Origin: CAZQVA01 sp964596685
Lineage (GTDB): Bacteria; Chlamydiota; Chlamydiia; Chlamydiales; VFKH01
Assembly: GCA_964596685.1 (NCBI GenBank)
Contig: CAZQVA010000013.1
Coordinates: forward strand, 1-60,083
Length of the DNA: 60,083 bases
Reading direction: 5' to 3'
In this document: in pieces, positions 52,777 through 60,083 of the stretch
How the letters are laid out: each line of letters opens with the position of its first letter
Position numbering within the stretch: the stretch's first letter is position 1
The notes under the pieces: generated by a model
Seen by the model: only the letters and a program-made list of their open reading frames with translations
Database searches by the model: none
What the model was told of the DNA's origin: nothing
Position numbers and translations under genes: made by a program

Positions 52777-54297
52777 TTAATCAGATGTCTTAGTGCAAGG
52801 ATTTTTAGCTTTTTGCTTAAATATGACTAATTCTTCTTCAGAGGGCAGCTTTTTTAGTAGCTCGCACACTGTGGCCTGCCATAAATAAGCTGCTTCGCGC
52901 ATAGGATTCGAAACTTCAAATGGAAGCGGGCTGTAATGTTTTTTTGCGGAAGGAATCATGTAACAGCGTCTTTCGAGGCGTTTTAAGGCGCATGTTCCAA
53001 CTATCTTACCGCTTTTTTCGACAAAGAAATGACGCTCAATATTCTTGATGAAGGCACTCAATGGGCTATAGAGAGAACTGTCGCAGCTTAAGTTATCAAT
53101 AATTGTTTTTAAGTTTAAATGGCAGCTTTTGATCACTTTTCTGAAAGCTTTTATTTCATTTTTCTGGTTTTGAAGAGTCTCTATGTATTTTTGAACGGGT
53201 TTTGCTTGAGCTGTGGTCAAGCGCGTGCGCCATTGTTGCTGAGCAAGATTTATGAGTTGTTGAGCGTCTTGCGGATAGAGCTCATAAAAGCGGCCGTCTG
53301 CTTTTTGGGTCGAGGCAGTGGTTGTCTCATATAAACGGGCTGCAATACGTGCAAGTACGAGAGGCCATGTCGTAAGAACATGGCGTGCTTGTTCTTCGAA
53401 TGATGCTTCAGTTGAGGTTTGAGGGCTTTTTTGAATAGTTGCCAGGAGCAGATCTTTGACAAGTTGCCTAGCATCGGGGGCTAATTCCTCGAGGGCGATT
53501 TGCATTGAGGCACCTTGACTTTCATGAGCAAGGGAACCCTTGACCAATTGGCATTTGTCTTTTGAGTCCTTTAATACACGACATAATTGGTGATGGAGGG
53601 CTGTATAGTAGACAAGTTCCTCAAAATTGACAGGCAAACCTCCCTTACCAGACATGTCTTTCACAAGTATGAGTGCATGCCGTGCTATTTCTAGTGTGTG
53701 GCATGAGTTGTGGTAAGGAGAAAAAGCGTCATAAGTGGTGATGAGCGCAACGAGGGTAGTGAGCATTTTTTTGCGCAAAATGTGAGGTGTATCGATCTGC
53801 TCTAACATTTTTAATGTAGTTTGTGCAAAGTGATCGATAAAATGAAATTTCCGCTCTGCAGAATGTTCTGTCCATTCGTGCATTTTACTCAAAAAAAGCT
53901 CGCGAGTACGTCTACCAAAAGCTTCAAGGTCTTGGTATGATAAATTATCTCGCAATAGAAAGAGTTGAGCCGCCTGTTGAGCTTTTTCCAATTCTTTAGG
54001 GCGCGGGGTCACAATGATAAAACGCGCTGCCTGAAGGGAAATCACTGCGGGAGAAAGTGTATTGGGGCGTTTTGGTGTTGCAGTAGGTGGAGTGACTGAG
54101 GCAGAGAACAGCGGGGGGCATGAAGTAGGTTGAAGCAATAAGGGAGAAGGGGTAGTCTCAAGAATTCTGGTAGCTATCTCAGATTCCTCTGGACTTTTCG
54201 TTGGATTGAGGGAAGGGGACTTTAAAGCTTGTTTTGGTGTAAGCTTAGGACTAACTGGAGGCGTAAACGCCTTAAAAGCTGAAGGTTGTATACTCAT
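52777..54297 (-). CDS. HD-type protein resembling cyclic nucleotide phosphodiesterases
   Basis: 506 residues. The first 90 residues are rich in Pro, Ser and Thr (TPPVSPKLTPKQALKSPS) with no signal peptide, as in many T3SS effectors. Then comes a helical domain with PYHNSCHTLEIARHALIL, in which H196 and H200 reproduce the HNxxH motif that opens the eukaryotic-type PDE catalytic domain. The following helix has TALHHQLC (residues 232-239) where PDEs have HDxxH; Asp is missing, and LAHES at 256-260 is another His site. It may be a diverged or inactive phosphodiesterase fold, or another HD hydrolase. A perfect extended -10 lies 6 nt before the ATG. Confidence 0.55.
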   Translation of the reverse strand: MSIQPSAFKAFTPPVSPKLTPKQALKSPSLNPTKSPEESEIATRILETTPSPLLLQPTSCPPLFSASVTPPTATPKRPNTLSPAVISLQAARFIIVTPRPKELEKAQQAAQLFLLRDNLSYQDLEAFGRRTRELFLSKMHEWTEHSAERKFHFIDHFAQTTLKMLEQIDTPHILRKKMLTTLVALITTYDAFSPYHNSCHTLEIARHALILVKDMSGKGGLPVNFEELVYYTALHHQLCRVLKDSKDKCQLVKGSLAHESQGASMQIALEELAPDARQLVKDLLLATIQKSPQTSTEASFEEQARHVLTTWPLVLARIAARLYETTTASTQKADGRFYELYPQDAQQLINLAQQQWRTRLTTAQAKPVQKYIETLQNQKNEIKAFRKVIKSCHLNLKTIIDNLSCDSSLYSPLSAFIKNIERHFFVEKSGKIVGTCALKRLERRCYMIPSAKKHYSPLPFEVSNPMREAAYLWQATVCELLKKLPSEEELVIFKQKAKNPCTKTSD

Positions 54298-54303
54298 GCT
54301 TTT

Positions 54304-54332
54304 ATTATATCAAAAATATTAATTAATTTAAA
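54304..54332 (-). promoter_or_regulatory. Promoter directly before the PDE-like gene (leaderless)
   Basis: On the minus strand TGATATAAT gives an extended -10 with perfect TATAAT (54304-54309), a 17-bp spacer and a weak -35 TTTAAA (54327-54332). Only 6 nt separate it from the ATG and there is no Shine-Dalgarno. Confidence 0.6.
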
Positions 54333-54344
54333 TTAACAATAGTT

Positions 54345-55478
54345 ATGCGCGTCGATTTTTTATTTAGTGAAAATCAGTTTTATTCCACACGTAGATTTAT
54401 GGAGGAATTAAAAAATGGATTTCAAGAATTAGGTGTTGCAACGCGCTCAATTTCATGTTGGCCGCATGATGTCACCAATGAGGCTGTCATGCAGATGCTG
54501 CATGATCCTTCTGAATGGGCCATTTCTTTTTGCCGCATTAGTATGTCTATGCAAGATGGCCAAGAAGCCTGGTTGCCTGAATTAATTAATACAAAGGTTC
54601 TTTTTTACTGGATTGATGCTACCTTGTACGGCCTGCCAGCTTTGAAATCGGAGCATGGATTCCTTTCAAGTGTTGATCGCTATGAAGCAGAGTTTTATTC
54701 GAAAATTGCTGCGCGCCATGTGCCTTTTTTTCCTCATGGCATCCCTATTATTGTACCGAATGAAGCTGAGCGTCCTTATGACATTGTCATGTGCGCCAAT
54801 TTTCTGCCCCTAGCTTTAAGAGGGGAATGGAAAAGTCTTTTTGGTGGCTATGAAGATGCTTTAGAGCGTATTGCGGATCATGTGCTAATAGGAAAATTGC
54901 CCTTGCCAGATGCTTTTGCAAAAGAGGGGATTTGGATGGACATGAAACTTTATATGTATCTAGAGCAATATGTTAAAGCGAGGGAAAGAATACAATTATT
55001 GAAGATGGTTGCCCCGCGTACTGTGCATCTTTTTGGACCAAAAGAGTGGGGTGTGATGTTAGATGAGATGCCGCATGTCATCTTGCACGACGAAATTTCC
55101 TATGAAGAAAGTCTTGATGTGATGAGTCAAGCAAAGATCGTGCTTAACAGTTCACCTCAATTTCGCTACGGGTCGCATGAGCGCGTTTTTGGAGGGCTAA
55201 TGGCTGGTGCTTCCGTATTAACGACTGAAAACCCGTATTTGCTCGAAGAATTTAAAGGGAATGAAGCTCTTGGTTTTTTCACCTTTCATGATCGCGATGG
55301 AGTCCATGATTTTCTCAATAGACGTTTAAATGGGCAGCGAGAGGGATTGAAGGAGATTAGGGAAGACCTTTTACAGCGCCACACCTGGAAGGCGCGGGCA
55401 AAAGACCTCTTAAAGTTCTTTGAAACCCCGATTGAGCAGGTTAATGCTCACGCACGTTGTCAATCTCTTCCCTACTGA
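54345..55478 (+). CDS. Glycosyltransferase, group 1 (CgeB-like C-terminal domain)
   Basis: 377 residues, GT-B layout. The C-terminal portion (VILHDEISYEESLDVMSQAK, IVLNSSPQFRYGSHERVFGG, LMAGASVLTTENPYL) matches the Glyco_trans_1_2/CgeB type pattern, including the Glu in HERVFG expected to bind the nucleotide sugar. Donor and acceptor are unknown. A Shine-Dalgarno is lacking. Its 3' end overlaps the YkgJ-family gene by 38 bp on the opposite strand. Confidence 0.75.
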   Translation: MRVDFLFSENQFYSTRRFMEELKNGFQELGVATRSISCWPHDVTNEAVMQMLHDPSEWAISFCRISMSMQDGQEAWLPELINTKVLFYWIDATLYGLPALKSEHGFLSSVDRYEAEFYSKIAARHVPFFPHGIPIIVPNEAERPYDIVMCANFLPLALRGEWKSLFGGYEDALERIADHVLIGKLPLPDAFAKEGIWMDMKLYMYLEQYVKARERIQLLKMVAPRTVHLFGPKEWGVMLDEMPHVILHDEISYEESLDVMSQAKIVLNSSPQFRYGSHERVFGGLMAGASVLTTENPYLLEEFKGNEALGFFTFHDRDGVHDFLNRRLNGQREGLKEIREDLLQRHTWKARAKDLLKFFETPIEQVNAHARCQSLPY

Positions 55479-55857
55479 TGACGGGTGCTTCGATGTGGTT
55501 GACGCCTTCACAATAGGAGGCAAGATCCTGCCATGCTTCTTCAGAGGCAAGATTTTCATTCCACCAGGGAAATGTGCGGCATTGTGAGGGGCGTACGGAA
55601 TATGCGGAGCAGCGTTTGCCATCTAGGAAAGTACAGTCATATTTCCCGTTGCGACGCCTTTCAACTAAAGCGTAGCGTTCGCCAACCTGGCGTAAGTGGG
55701 TTTGAGCAAATAGTTCAAGAGGCATTTTAAGAAAAGCGGCCATTTTTTCGATCTCTTCTAACGAAACCCAAACATAGCCAGGACCGCCTGTGCAACAACC
55801 ACCACATTCTGTGCACTTAAACCGCAACCCTTTTTCATACCAGCAACTTTTTTCCAT
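55441..55857 (-). CDS. YkgJ-family cysteine cluster protein
   Basis: 138 residues. The family's spaced cysteines are present: CTECGGCC near residues 15-22, CTFLDGKRCSAYSVRPSQCRTFPWW in the middle (quoted by its ends: CTFLDGKRC and RPSQCRTFPWW). Such proteins are thought to bind a metal or Fe-S or zinc cluster; no function is established. No Shine-Dalgarno is seen, but TATACT (55865-55870, minus strand) is 7 nt before the ATG. It is 34 nt downstream of cydB and overlaps the glycosyltransferase gene end by 38 bp. Confidence 0.87.
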   Translation of the reverse strand: MEKSCWYEKGLRFKCTECGGCCTGGPGYVWVSLEEIEKMAAFLKMPLELFAQTHLRQVGERYALVERRRNGKYDCTFLDGKRCSAYSVRPSQCRTFPWWNENLASEEAWQDLASYCEGVNHIEAPVISREEIDNVREH

Positions 55858-55891
55858 GCGAAATAGTATAACTACTTCGCACTTTTATTCG

Positions 55892-56911
55892 TTAGTAGCT
55901 GTGCGTGTCGATATGAACTTTTCCTTTAAATGTGCGATAAGCGATGTAGGCATATAGAAGAACAAGGGGCACTCCGATAGCAACGATAATAGCTAAAATT
56001 TTCAGCGTCATATGCGATGCATCAGCATTATATATGTTAAGAGAGAAAGCGGGGTCAATACTGGAGCGTACCAATATGGGGAAGGCACCAAGCCCATAGA
56101 CCGCGATCAGGAGTGCAATGCCGACAGCAGAGGAGATAAAAGCCCATCCATCATTTCCTTTATTGATGGAGCGCGGAATATTGGCGATGGCGATAAAGGC
56201 ACATACAGGGAGCAGAAATAGCCATGGCTCTTCTTTAATAGGCGCCATCATATGGGGTTGATAGATTAATGTGGCCATCGTCGTGAGTACGTATAGAAAA
56301 GCGAAGAATACGATGCTAGGAGTAATCCAACGGCGTATCTTATCGTGCAATTCGCCTTCTGTTTTCATCGTAAGGTAGAGAGCTCCATGCATCGTAAAGC
56401 ATGCAATGGACATTACACCCACAAGAATACTGTAAGGGTTAAAAAAGTCACTTAACTCTCCGACGTAGACTTGATTTTGGTCGATCTTGATTCCATGGAT
56501 GAGGTTGCCTAAAATAACGCCTACTCCAAAGGCAATAATGAGACTGCCGAGTGAAAAGAAGAAGTCCCAAGTGCCTCTCCAAAATTGAGAAGGGCGCTTG
56601 CTGCGAAATTCAATTGATATTGCGCGCAAGATAATACCGCACAAAAAAACCATGATTGGCGTATAGAAGGCCGACATCAATGTGGCATAGGCAGCAGGAA
56701 ATCCTGCAAAGAGCCCACCCACCACAATAATAAGCCATACTGCATTACCATCCCATACAGGTCCAATCGCATTGAGAAAAACGCGTCGCTCGTAGTCATC
56801 TCGAGAAAAGAAATGAAGGATGCCAACGCCCAAGTCAAAACCATCTAACACCGCGTATGCTATAATGGCAACAAGTATGATGCAGTACCAAAAAATAGAT
56901 AGTGATTCCAT
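55892..56911 (-). CDS. cydB: Cytochrome bd oxidase subunit II
   Basis: 339 residues, eight to nine membrane helices. IIAYAVLDGFDLGVGIL, GPVWDGNAVWLIIVVGGLFAG (landmarks AVLDGFDLGVG and GPVWDGNAVW) and ISIEFRSK are the standard CydB motifs. It pairs with CydA in the quinol oxidase that reduces oxygen with high affinity. It starts 9 nt after cydA. Confidence 0.95.
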   Translation of the reverse strand: MESLSIFWYCIILVAIIAYAVLDGFDLGVGILHFFSRDDYERRVFLNAIGPVWDGNAVWLIIVVGGLFAGFPAAYATLMSAFYTPIMVFLCGIILRAISIEFRSKRPSQFWRGTWDFFFSLGSLIIAFGVGVILGNLIHGIKIDQNQVYVGELSDFFNPYSILVGVMSIACFTMHGALYLTMKTEGELHDKIRRWITPSIVFFAFLYVLTTMATLIYQPHMMAPIKEEPWLFLLPVCAFIAIANIPRSINKGNDGWAFISSAVGIALLIAVYGLGAFPILVRSSIDPAFSLNIYNADASHMTLKILAIIVAIGVPLVLLYAYIAYRTFKGKVHIDTHSY

Positions 56912-56920
56912 GATGCTCCT

Positions 56921-58297
56921 TTAAGGTTTTGGTGGGGTTTGCTCTAGTGGATTGCGCTGATAAAGTGGCTCAGGATCGTCAGAAGAGAGGAAACCATGTT
57001 GAATTTTATTATTGAGAAGGTAAATGAAAAGAATAAACATCAATAAGTAGATCCCACCAAACATGATAATGGATCCTAAAACTTGGTCTGCAGAAACTGA
57101 AGGGGAAAGTCCAGCTGAACGCTTCATCAATCCATAAACAATCCAAGGTTGGCGTCCCATCTCTGCAGAAAACCATCCAGCCTGATTGGCAATAGGTGGA
57201 AGCAAGACTGAAAAGGTAAGCAGCCAGAGAGTTGGTTTGCCAACAGCCCATTTGCGTCGCCACGCCCAAATCGCAACTAGACAACAAAGAACCATAAGGC
57301 TCCACATTGCCACCATCAGGTGATAGGTTTGAAAGACAACGTTGACAGGAGGCCATTCATCGCGAGGAATTTGATCGAGACCTGTGATAGGTTTTGAAGG
57401 ATCCCCATAGGTCAGCCAACTCAAAAGTCCAGGAATTCCTATCGACCAATCCATTTTACCCTCTTTTTCATCGGGAATCCCGAAGAGAGATAATGGGGCG
57501 TAGCCTTCAGTTTTAAAACGTCCTTCTAGAGCCGCTAGTTTGGCGGGTTGATTAAAAGCGACACCGCGCGCACTAGAATCGCCTGCAAAGAATTGTAGAA
57601 CAGTGGCAATGATGGCGATGACAGTGCCGACTTTTATTCCTGTAATTGCCTGTGGGACAAATCGCTTGCGTAGCAAATAGTAAGCATTGACGCTGATAAC
57701 AAGAAATGCTCCAGTAAGCCAGCATCCGATTACTACGTGAGAAAGACGATCCATTGCGGAGGGGTTGAAAACCATTTGCCAGAAATCAACAATTTCAACA
57801 CGCGCGGCAGCACCCTCACCAACCACTTTATGGCCCGCTGGCGTCTGCATCCAAGAATTGGCAATCACAATCCACACCGCGCTAAAATGGGCGCCAATGG
57901 CAACGAGGATAGTGGAGATAAAATGTGTCCGAGATGAGACTTTGTTCCATCCAAAGAGTAATATGGAGAGAAATCCTGCCTCAAGAAAAAAGGCAAAGAT
58001 GCCTTCTGCCCCCAATGCACTTCCAAAGACGTCACCTACATAGCGTGAAAATTTCGACCAGTTGTTGCCGAAGGCAAAGACCATTACAATCCCTGTGGCA
58101 ACCCCTGCAGCAAAGGTGAGGGAAAAAATCTTCACCCAGAACTTGGTGAGATCTTCCCAAATGCGATTCTTTGTTTTTAAATACATTCCCTCAAAGATAA
58201 CGAGCATCAAGCCAAGGCCGATGCTCATAGGGGGATAAATATAGTGAAAACCAACTGTGAGCGCGAATTGTATTCGCGAAAGGGTCTCTACTTCCAT
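56921..58297 (-). CDS. cydA: Cytochrome bd oxidase subunit I
   Basis: 458 residues, with the short Q-loop form. FALTVGFHYIYPPMSIGLG contains the haem-binding His near residue 18, and GNNWSKFSRYVGDVFGS, HVVIGCWLTGAF and AEMGRQPWIVYGLM are family landmarks. It oxidises quinol and carries the haems. AAGAG precedes the ATG. With NDH-2 it would form a minimal respiratory chain. Element B1 separates it from the E2 gene upstream. Confidence 0.96.
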   Translation of the reverse strand: MEVETLSRIQFALTVGFHYIYPPMSIGLGLMLVIFEGMYLKTKNRIWEDLTKFWVKIFSLTFAAGVATGIVMVFAFGNNWSKFSRYVGDVFGSALGAEGIFAFFLEAGFLSILLFGWNKVSSRTHFISTILVAIGAHFSAVWIVIANSWMQTPAGHKVVGEGAAARVEIVDFWQMVFNPSAMDRLSHVVIGCWLTGAFLVISVNAYYLLRKRFVPQAITGIKVGTVIAIIATVLQFFAGDSSARGVAFNQPAKLAALEGRFKTEGYAPLSLFGIPDEKEGKMDWSIGIPGLLSWLTYGDPSKPITGLDQIPRDEWPPVNVVFQTYHLMVAMWSLMVLCCLVAIWAWRRKWAVGKPTLWLLTFSVLLPPIANQAGWFSAEMGRQPWIVYGLMKRSAGLSPSVSADQVLGSIIMFGGIYLLMFILFIYLLNNKIQHGFLSSDDPEPLYQRNPLEQTPPKP

Positions 58298-58333
58298 GTC
58301 AGCTCTTTTCGTTCAAATGTGATGTGTATATTC

Positions 58334-58499
58334 TATAGAGCCTTTTGCAAAACTATCCGTAACATGAACTAGCTGCGGGCAGCAATCTTCAGAGAAAACC
58401 TCCTTACGCATGGCTATGGGCATTCATGCGTCGCTTTTTTCTGAATCCTACAGCCCTCGCTCAGATCCTGTTACGGATAGTTTTGCAAAAGGCTCTATA
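58334..58499. repeat. Family B MITE-like element, copy B1
   Basis: 166 bp with perfect 31-bp terminal inverted repeats (58334-58364, 58469-58499) starting TATAGAGCCTTTTGCAAAAC. The interior is unique and non-coding. It lies between the E2 gene and cydA on the minus strand. The perfect repeats suggest recent movement. Confidence 0.85.
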
Positions 58500-58542
58500 C
58501 CATGAACTTATAGCGCTTTTTGCGAATAAAGAAAATTATTTT

Positions 58543-59730
58543 TTACGCATTTTGGGTGGTGTAGCTTTCGAGTAATTTTTGTAAACGCTTAATCGCTTCG
58601 CAGGCATAGACTCCATCGAGTACGCGATGGTCAAAACAAAGAGTGATGTCAACGGCGTGGCGAATAGCTATTTTATCGTCATCGACAACCAAAACACGCT
58701 TTTGTACAGCACCGGTACATAAAATCGCTACTTGGCCAATAGGAACAATAGGGATCCCTGCACGCATGCCTGTCATGCCAATGTTTGTGAGTGTAAGGGT
58801 GGCTCCCTGCATATCTTCTGCTGTTAAGGCGTGTGTGCGTGTTTTTTTAGCAATTTGTGAGATTTCTTTAGCAATTTCAGCAAGGGTCTTGCGCTCACAA
58901 TGTTTAAGTACAGGGATGGCTACACCATCGTCTACACTGACTGCAAGGCCAAGATGTACGCCATGGCGAACCTGAATGTGATCATCATGCCAGCTAGCAT
59001 TGAGTAGAGGAAAATCGATGACCATTTCAGTTAATGCTTTGGCAAAGAAGGTCGTTAGTGTGAGTTTTGCTTCGTGTTGTGCCAAGAATGCATCTTTGTT
59101 TTCTTGGATATAACGCATCAGCAGCTCAACATCAATCTCTTGGATGACGGCTGCACTTGGGATTTCGGTGTTTGAACGGATTGTGCTTTGTGCAATCGCT
59201 TTACGTAAAGGCGTTAGTTTGACAACAGAATGTGTGGAGCTTGAAGATAGGAGAGGGGAATGTTGGGTCTTTCTTTTGCTTTCAATATAGCGATCGAGAT
59301 CTTGTCGAGTAATTCGCCCTTGGGCTCCGGTGCCAGTGATCCCTTCGAGTTCACTGAAGGAGATGCCTTCTTGTTGAGCCTTCTGCAATACAGCCGGGGA
59401 AAAGAATCCGCTTTGCGCTTTACATGTCTGGGTAGTTTCTTGCGAAGTAATGGAAGGGGCTTCAGTTTCAAGTGGAGCAGGAATGGAGCCATCTGTGCGG
59501 ATAATAGCAATGGCTTCGCCGACAAGAACCTCAGCATCGAGCGGGATAAGAATTTTTTCTACAATTCCAGCGACTGGAGAGGGAATTTCGCTATTCACTT
59601 TGTCGGTAGAGACTTCAACAATAGCCTCGTCGAGGGCTATCATATCGCCTTCCTTTTTAAGCCATTGCACGATGGTGGCACTGTGAATACTTTCACCAAG
59701 TTTAGGAAGTTGAATTTCAATTGTTGACAT
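58543..59730 (-). CDS. 2-oxoacid dehydrogenase E2 (dihydrolipoamide acyltransferase)
   Basis: 395 residues. A single lipoyl domain (1-80) has the lipoyl Lys44 in VEVSTDKVNSEIPSPV; a peripheral subunit-binding domain at about 110-150 (FFSPAVLQKAQQEG, GTGAQGRITRQDL) is followed by the catalytic domain, with LTNIGMTG and the active-site FDHRVLDG near the C-terminus. It could belong to pyruvate, 2-oxoglutarate or branched-chain complexes; STDKVNSE is often seen in the branched-chain/pyruvate type. E1 and E3 genes are not in the window. Confidence 0.88.
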   Translation of the reverse strand: MSTIEIQLPKLGESIHSATIVQWLKKEGDMIALDEAIVEVSTDKVNSEIPSPVAGIVEKILIPLDAEVLVGEAIAIIRTDGSIPAPLETEAPSITSQETTQTCKAQSGFFSPAVLQKAQQEGISFSELEGITGTGAQGRITRQDLDRYIESKRKTQHSPLLSSSSTHSVVKLTPLRKAIAQSTIRSNTEIPSAAVIQEIDVELLMRYIQENKDAFLAQHEAKLTLTTFFAKALTEMVIDFPLLNASWHDDHIQVRHGVHLGLAVSVDDGVAIPVLKHCERKTLAEIAKEISQIAKKTRTHALTAEDMQGATLTLTNIGMTGMRAGIPIVPIGQVAILCTGAVQKRVLVVDDDKIAIRHAVDITLCFDHRVLDGVYACEAIKRLQKLLESYTTQNA

Positions 59731-59814
59731 ATGTGATACCTCAAAAGCAAATCACCTTATTTTCTCTGCTTTTGAAAAAGAGTGCAATCAATAATCGCAT
59801 ATACCAATGCGGTC

Positions 59815-60083
59815 GGGTGTAATTCAAAGTGTTAGGAAGGATGAAAAACTAGGGACTCATATTCTTTTAATACTCACTCCAGCCCTTATTAATTCTCATT
59901 CAGAATAATGTATAACAGCTCATGTACCCTCTGTGCGCTCTGTGGGCTCTGTGGTTCAAAACAATTAACATAGGTTTTAAATAAAAATATTTATCACATA
60001 GCCCACAGAGCGCACAGAGGGGGAAAATGGTGCAATTACAAACATAGGTAACAACTTATTTACAGACATAGGTAACACTTTAA
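59815..60083. repeat. Family A element, copy A2, reaching the window edge
   Basis: It begins with the family A terminal repeat (GGGTGTAATTCAAAGTGTTA) and the same unique sequence as the right part of A1 in opposite orientation. Inside is a perfect 22-bp inverted repeat (59927-59948 with 60000-60021) built on CTGTGCGCTCTGTGGGCT. The sequence ends in TAACACTTTAA at the edge, close to the opposite terminal repeat. It lies upstream of the E2 gene and has no reading frame. Confidence 0.75.
60038..60083. repeat. 24-bp direct repeat at the window edge
   Basis: CATAGGTAACA occurs at 60043-60053 and again at 60067-60077 in nearly identical 24-bp units. Such spaced repeats resemble transposase-binding sites at an insertion sequence end, but the sequence stops before this can be judged. 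Confidence 0.5.

Overview
The window looks like chromosome from a Chlamydiota bacterium, most likely one of the environmental (Parachlamydiales/Simkania/Waddlia-type) lineages rather than the genus Chlamydia. Reasons: a type III secretion block in the chlamydial order sctJ-sctK-sctL-sctR, a hexose-phosphate antiporter uhpC next to dnaE and a TPR exported protein (as I remember CT544-CT546), nusB-murB adjacency, dnaX-ybaB and ptsI-ptsH, and a candidate inclusion-membrane protein. The larger metabolic set (phosphoketolase, acetate kinase, HPr kinase, NDH-2, cytochrome bd) and many palindromic repeats fit an environmental relative. The species cannot be fixed from sequence reading alone.

Layout. 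1-10 kb: two paralogous exported RHS/YD-repeat proteins on the minus strand, one full with a C-terminal toxin-like tail and one cut short, with a DUF294-type nucleotidyltransferase between them and small exported or membrane proteins behind. 10-24 kb: SnoaL-like protein, an unknown protein, then the minus-strand operon uhpC-dnaE-TPR-ABC exporter, divergent nusB-murB, a Na+/solute symporter and an Inc-like protein. 24-30 kb: GT9 glycosyltransferase, lipase-like and unknown effector-like pair, mutarotase-fold protein, rRNA methyltransferase-like protein and pterin dehydratase. 30-38 kb: yggT-dus-kinase-kinase running into the T3SS genes sctR-L-K-J. 38-48 kb: flavoprotein, dnaX-ybaB, then a block (Cu-type P-ATPase, LRR protein, FKBP, phosphoketolase, acetate kinase, cysteine-rich exported protein) lying where Chlamydia has ybaB directly beside ptsI. 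48-60 kb: hprK-ptsH-ptsI, NDH-2, an HD/phosphodiesterase-like protein, glycosyltransferase, YkgJ, cydBA and a 2-oxoacid dehydrogenase E2.

How the parts work together. Phosphoketolase plus acetate kinase would make ATP from sugar phosphates that UhpC could import. NDH-2 and cytochrome bd form a short respiratory chain. The hprK-ptsH-ptsI operon looks regulatory. The kinases, lipase, PDE-like protein and Inc-like protein are candidate clients of the T3SS.

Genome-scale pattern. At least five families of inverted-repeat elements (called A-E here) occupy most gaps longer than about 100 bp; several supply stop codons, ribosome-binding sites or promoter boxes. Six of nine convergent gene pairs overlap at their 3' ends, and several genes have no Shine-Dalgarno but a -10 box 6-9 nt before the ATG, suggesting leaderless mRNAs. 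No rRNA, tRNA or CRISPR array was seen.
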